From positions 1,488,001-1,552,000 of the forward strand of contig CAVZFQ010000013.1 in the NCBI GenBank assembly GCA_963774625.1: 64,000 bases of DNA, in the 5' to 3' direction. Below the pieces are notes generated by a model, which searched no databases, had not been told where the DNA came from, and saw nothing but the letters and a program-made list of their open reading frames with translations. The DNA comes from VAXT01 sp963774625. Lineage in GTDB: Bacteria > Actinomycetota > Thermoleophilia > Gaiellales > Gaiellaceae. The position numbers and the translations under genes were made by a program. Shown here piece after piece: positions 60,783-64,000 of this stretch (positions are counted from its first letter, which is position 1; each line of letters begins with the position of its first letter).

Positions 60783-62791
60783 GTGACCCACCCAGAAGGA
60801 ACGGTATTGCGAGTCTTGATCGCGGAGGATGAAGAGCCTCTCCGGCTCGCCTTGTGCGACCTCGTCGCCGGCCAGGACGGGATGGAGGTCGTCGGGGCTG
60901 CAGGGAGTGCGGCCGAGGCCATCGAGCTCGCGGCGACTACGAAGCCGGACGTAGCCCTCGTCGACGTGCGCATGCCCGGCGGTGGAGCCGAGGTCGTTCG
61001 CGCTACCAAGGATTGCTCGCCGAGGACGCGGGCGCTCGCCCTCTCGGCCCAGGACGACCAGGCGACCGTGATCCAGATGCTGTCGGCCGGGGCGGTGGGC
61101 TACGTCGTCAAAGGCACCTCGCCGACGGAAATTCTCGAGGCCGTGAGCCGCGCTGCCCGCGGCCAGGCGAGCCTCTCCATCGAAGCCATCTCGCGCATGA
61201 TCGAGGAGCTCGTCGGCGACATGGCCGAGCGCGAGCTGGCGGAAGGCATCCTTCGGAGGAGCGAGGAGCGCTTTCGAGGGCTCGTCGAGTTGGCTCCCGA
61301 TGCGGTCGTGATCGTCGGCGAGGACGGAGCAGTGCAACTCGTCAACGCGGAGACCGAGCGGCTCTTTGGGTACACGCGCGACGAGTTGCTCGGACTGCCG
61401 ATCGAGCGCCTCCTGCCCGACCGCTTCCCAGATCGACACGTCGGCTATCGGGCCGGGTACCTGGTCGACGCGGCGGTGCCGAGAAACGGCGATGAATTCC
61501 CGGTCGACATTTCCCTGAGCGCGATCGACTCGGACGAGACCGAGCGCGCGCGCGGGACGGGGGAGGATCGCTTTTCCGCGCTGCTCGAATCAGCGCCAGG
61601 GGGCGTCGTCGTCGACGAAGGCGGAACGACCGTCCTCGTCAACGAGCAGACCGTCGGGCGACGCAAGGACGAGAGCGAGTTTCCGATCCACATCGCATTG
61701 GCGGCGATCGAGACCGACCAGGGTCGTCTCGCGACCGCCTTCATTCGCGACATCGGCGAGCGCCGTCAGGGTGCGGTCGCTGCCCAGCTGGCGGCGATCG
61801 TCGAATTCTCGGACGACGCCATCATCAGCAAGGATCTCGTGGGAACGATCGAGACGTGGAACCGCGGCGCAGAGCGCATGTACGGATACTCCGCTGAGGA
61901 AGTGGTAGGCCGCTCGATAGCGCTCCTAAACCCACCTGACCTTCCGGACGATCTTCACGGAACCCTGGAGCGGGTCCGGCGGGGAGAGGAAGTCGAGCAA
62001 TTCGAGACGAAGCGGATGCGGAAGGACGGCGTCGTGCTCGACGTCCTGCTGAAGATCTCTGGAATCCGGGACGCGGACGGGCAGATCGTGGCGACTTCGA
62101 CGATCGCGAGGGACGTGACGGGGGTGAAGGTGCGGGCCGCTCTCGAGCGGGAGCGCGCGCTGTTGGCTCATCTCGTGAAGGCAGGCGAGGAGGAGCGGGG
62201 GCGGATCGCGCTAGGCATCCACGACGACTCGATCCAGGCGATCACCGCCGCCGGAATGCGGCTGCAGATCCTGCGTCGCAGCTCCACGACCCCAAGCAGC
62301 TCCAGCTGCTGTCGGAGCTCCAGGAGACGATCCAGGTCTCGATCGCGCGACTTCGACACCTGCTCTTCGAGCTGCGCCCGCCTGCGCTCGACACCGAGGG
62401 GCTTTCGGCGGCGCTCGAGCTGTATCTGGAGGAGACCCAGCGCGAGGGAGCGATCAGCCGGCTCGAGAACAACCTGAGGGAACAGCCGCGGCTGGAGACG
62501 CGAACGATTCTGTACCGCATCGCACAGGAGCTGCTGCTCAACGTCGCAAGCACGCGCATGCCGCAACGGACCGTCGGTCTCGAGAGCACGACCAGGGCTA
62601 TGATCCGCGTCATTGACGACGGCGTCGGGTTCTCGCCGAGGAGCTCAAGCCGGTGCCGGGCGATCTCGGGCTCACCGCGATGCAGGAGCGCGCCGCGCTC
62701 GCCGGCGGGTGGCTGCGCATCGACCCGGCGCCGGCAAGGGAACGAGTCGACTTCTGGATCCCCGGCGCGCCCGACTCCCGCTGCGGCATGA
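60783..62791 (+). pseudogene. Receiver - PAS - HisKA_3-type histidine kinase, frameshifted
   Basis: GTG 60783 starts a REC domain (VLIAEDEEPLRLALCDLV, phospho-Asp in VALVDVRMPGGGAEVV), then PAS units (FRGLVELAPDAVVIVGEDG; FSALLESAPGGVVVDEGG; VEFSDDAIISKDLVGTIETW). The second PAS is missing its middle (VNEQTVGRRKDESEF). The dimerisation box is EEERGRIALGIHDDSIQAIT. From about 62275 on, single-base losses shift frames (CGTCGCAGCTC for an expected CGCCAG), while QLLSELQETIQVSIARLRHL and VIDDGVGFSP stay readable. It ends with TGA overlapping the next ATG. Confidence 0.7.
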
Positions 62792-63993
62792 GCGAACGGC
62801 GTCGGCTCCGCGTGCTCGTCGCCGAGGACGATCCGACTGTCCGCGACGCGCTCGAAGCTCTCTTCCGGTCGGAGCGAAGCCTCGAGCTCGGGCGACGGTC
62901 GGAGACGCGACGAGGCGGTCGAGGCGGCGATGCGCGAGCATCCGGACGTCGCGCTCGTCGACGTGCGCATGCCAGGCGGGGGAGCGGCGCGCGCATGGGA
63001 TCAGGAGATGCTCGCCAGAGACGCGGGTGATCGCGTTCACGGCCCACGACGACCGCGAGACCGTGCTCCAGATGCTCGAAGCCGGGGCGGTCGGCTACTT
63101 GGTCAAGGGCGACGAGATCGACAAGATCGTCGAAGCGATCGACCGCGCCACCGAAGGCCAGGCACGCTCTCGGCCGAGGTCGCGGGCGAGGTCATCGAGA
63201 GCTCGTCGGGCAGCTCAAGACGGCCGCCAAAGCGAGACAGACGCGGCGCCGCGGAAGCGCATCCGCCGCGCGCTCGAGGGGAAGGGCCGTTTCAGCATGG
63301 CGTTCCAGCCGATCTACGGCCTGCGGGAAGCCTCGTCGGCACCGAGGCGCTCGCGCGCTTTCACGGCCCGCCAGCCGGCCCGGTCGTGGTTCGCCGAGGC
63401 CGAGGAGGTCGGCCTCGTCGGGAGCTCGAGCTTGCGGCTGCGAAGGTGGCGCTCGCGGCGCTCCCGAGCCTGCCGCCGGAGATCTACTCTCGGTGAACGT
63501 CTCGCCGAAGACTCTCCTCTCGGCGAGCTTCCGAAACTGGTGCTCGAGAATCCGACCCGACGCGCGTCGTCGTCGAGGTGACAGAGCACGCCAGGATCGA
63601 CGACTACGAGCGACTGAACTCGGCTTCGACCGACTGCGCAAGCCGGGCGTGAGGTTCGCCGTCGACGACGCGGGCGCCGGCTTCGCGAGCCTGCGACACA
63701 TCCTTCGTCTCGCACCCGACTTCATCAAGCTCGACCGGACGCTGATCGACGGCATCGAGCACGACCGTTCGCGGCAGGCGCTAGCCGCGGGGCTGATCTC
63801 GTTCGCCGAGAAGATCGACGCCACGATCATCGCGGAGGGGATCGAGCACTCGGACGAGGTGGACGTCCTCACGGCGCTCGGGGTCGGCTACGGACAGGGG
63901 TTCTTCATTGCCAAGCCCGGCCCGCTGCCGCTGAAGACGACCCGCTTCCGAGCAGGCCGCAGTCGGCGCCGCAGTCGAACCATCGCTCACTAG
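62788..63993 (+). pseudogene. Receiver - EAL phosphodiesterase, heavily frameshifted
   Basis: ATG 62788 overlaps the kinase stop (ATGA). Fragments in all three frames line up as a REC domain (RVLVAEDDPTVRDALEALF, EHPDVALVDVRMPGGG, VIAFTAHDDRETVLQML) and an EAL domain. The EAL pieces are FSMAFQPIYG, GTEALARFHG, VNVSPKTLL, VVVEVTEHARIDDYERL, VDDAGAGFASL, FIKLDRTLIDGI, IIAEGIEH and QGFFIAKPGPL. Motifs are intact but the frame changes about ten times in 0.8 kb. That pattern suggests read errors near a contig end rather than slow decay. Confidence 0.65.
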
Positions 63994-64000
63994 TTAACGG

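Overview
The window looks like a chromosomal segment of a high-GC actinobacterium. The secreted-protein style (long proline tracts ending in Arg-rich PASTA-like tails), frequent GTG/TTG starts, apparent leaderless promoters and a tRNA gene without encoded CCA point to the class Thermoleophilia (Gaiellales/Solirubrobacterales-like). This placement is an inference; there is no rRNA or other phylogenetic marker gene here that I can score by eye. Several genes carry single-base frameshifts, and the last 1.7 kb is shredded by them, so the sequence is probably a draft or metagenome contig.

Layout. 0-16.3 kb is a core translation/secretion region: a 5'-truncated collagen-like repeat protein, a compact smc, ftsY, ffh, rpsP, khpA, a metallophosphoesterase, rimM, trmD, two tandem signal peptidases, rplS, rnhB and yraN. 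It is interrupted on the minus strand (5.1-9.95 kb) by a class III cyclase/AAA/TPR regulator, an 82-aa proline-rich peptide with two V-x-F-V-G motifs, a SagB-like FMN dehydrogenase and a dodecin-like gene. I regard this block as the best candidate for an undescribed peptide-modification system. 16.3-28.4 kb has an orphan DNA methyltransferase, three minus-strand secreted proteins, comM (YifB), a frameshifted dprA, a DAO-family oxidase, two VOC proteins and a secreted kelch protein. 28.5-36 kb has a pntAA-pntAB-pntB-cyclodeaminase operon, an HD-GYP protein, an ICDH/IPMDH-family dehydrogenase, topoisomerase IB and a small zinc protein.

36-50 kb holds addB-addA-nth (overlapping DNA-repair operon), a Zn-ribbon PAS protein, trxB, an eRF1-like protein, an Aquifex-type aconitase, rmuC and a DUF3105 membrane protein. 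At 50.4 kb a tRNA-Leu(TAA) gene has its 3' 57 bp exactly repeated 1.9 kb downstream; between the copies lies a single secreted-protein gene and no integrase, so it reads as a miniature tRNA-targeted island or a remnant. 52.4-64 kb is a signalling district: a four-gene overlapping operon (receiver, 1097-aa hybrid kinase, receiver-HD-GYP, LuxR-type regulator), a second LuxR regulator, TetR and LysR regulators, then a receiver-PAS-histidine kinase and a receiver-EAL gene that are both broken by many indels.

Cross-cutting themes: (i) four secreted proteins with unrelated sensor/propeller-type front modules share one Cys-containing PASTA-like tail, three of them through a long proline tract; (ii) -10-like hexamers lie 5-10 bp upstream of many start codons; (iii) three c-di-GMP-type hydrolase genes (two HD-GYP, one EAL) lie in one window. 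No CRISPR array, rRNA, phage structural gene, transposase or integrase was seen. No stretch over 300 bases is without a gene.
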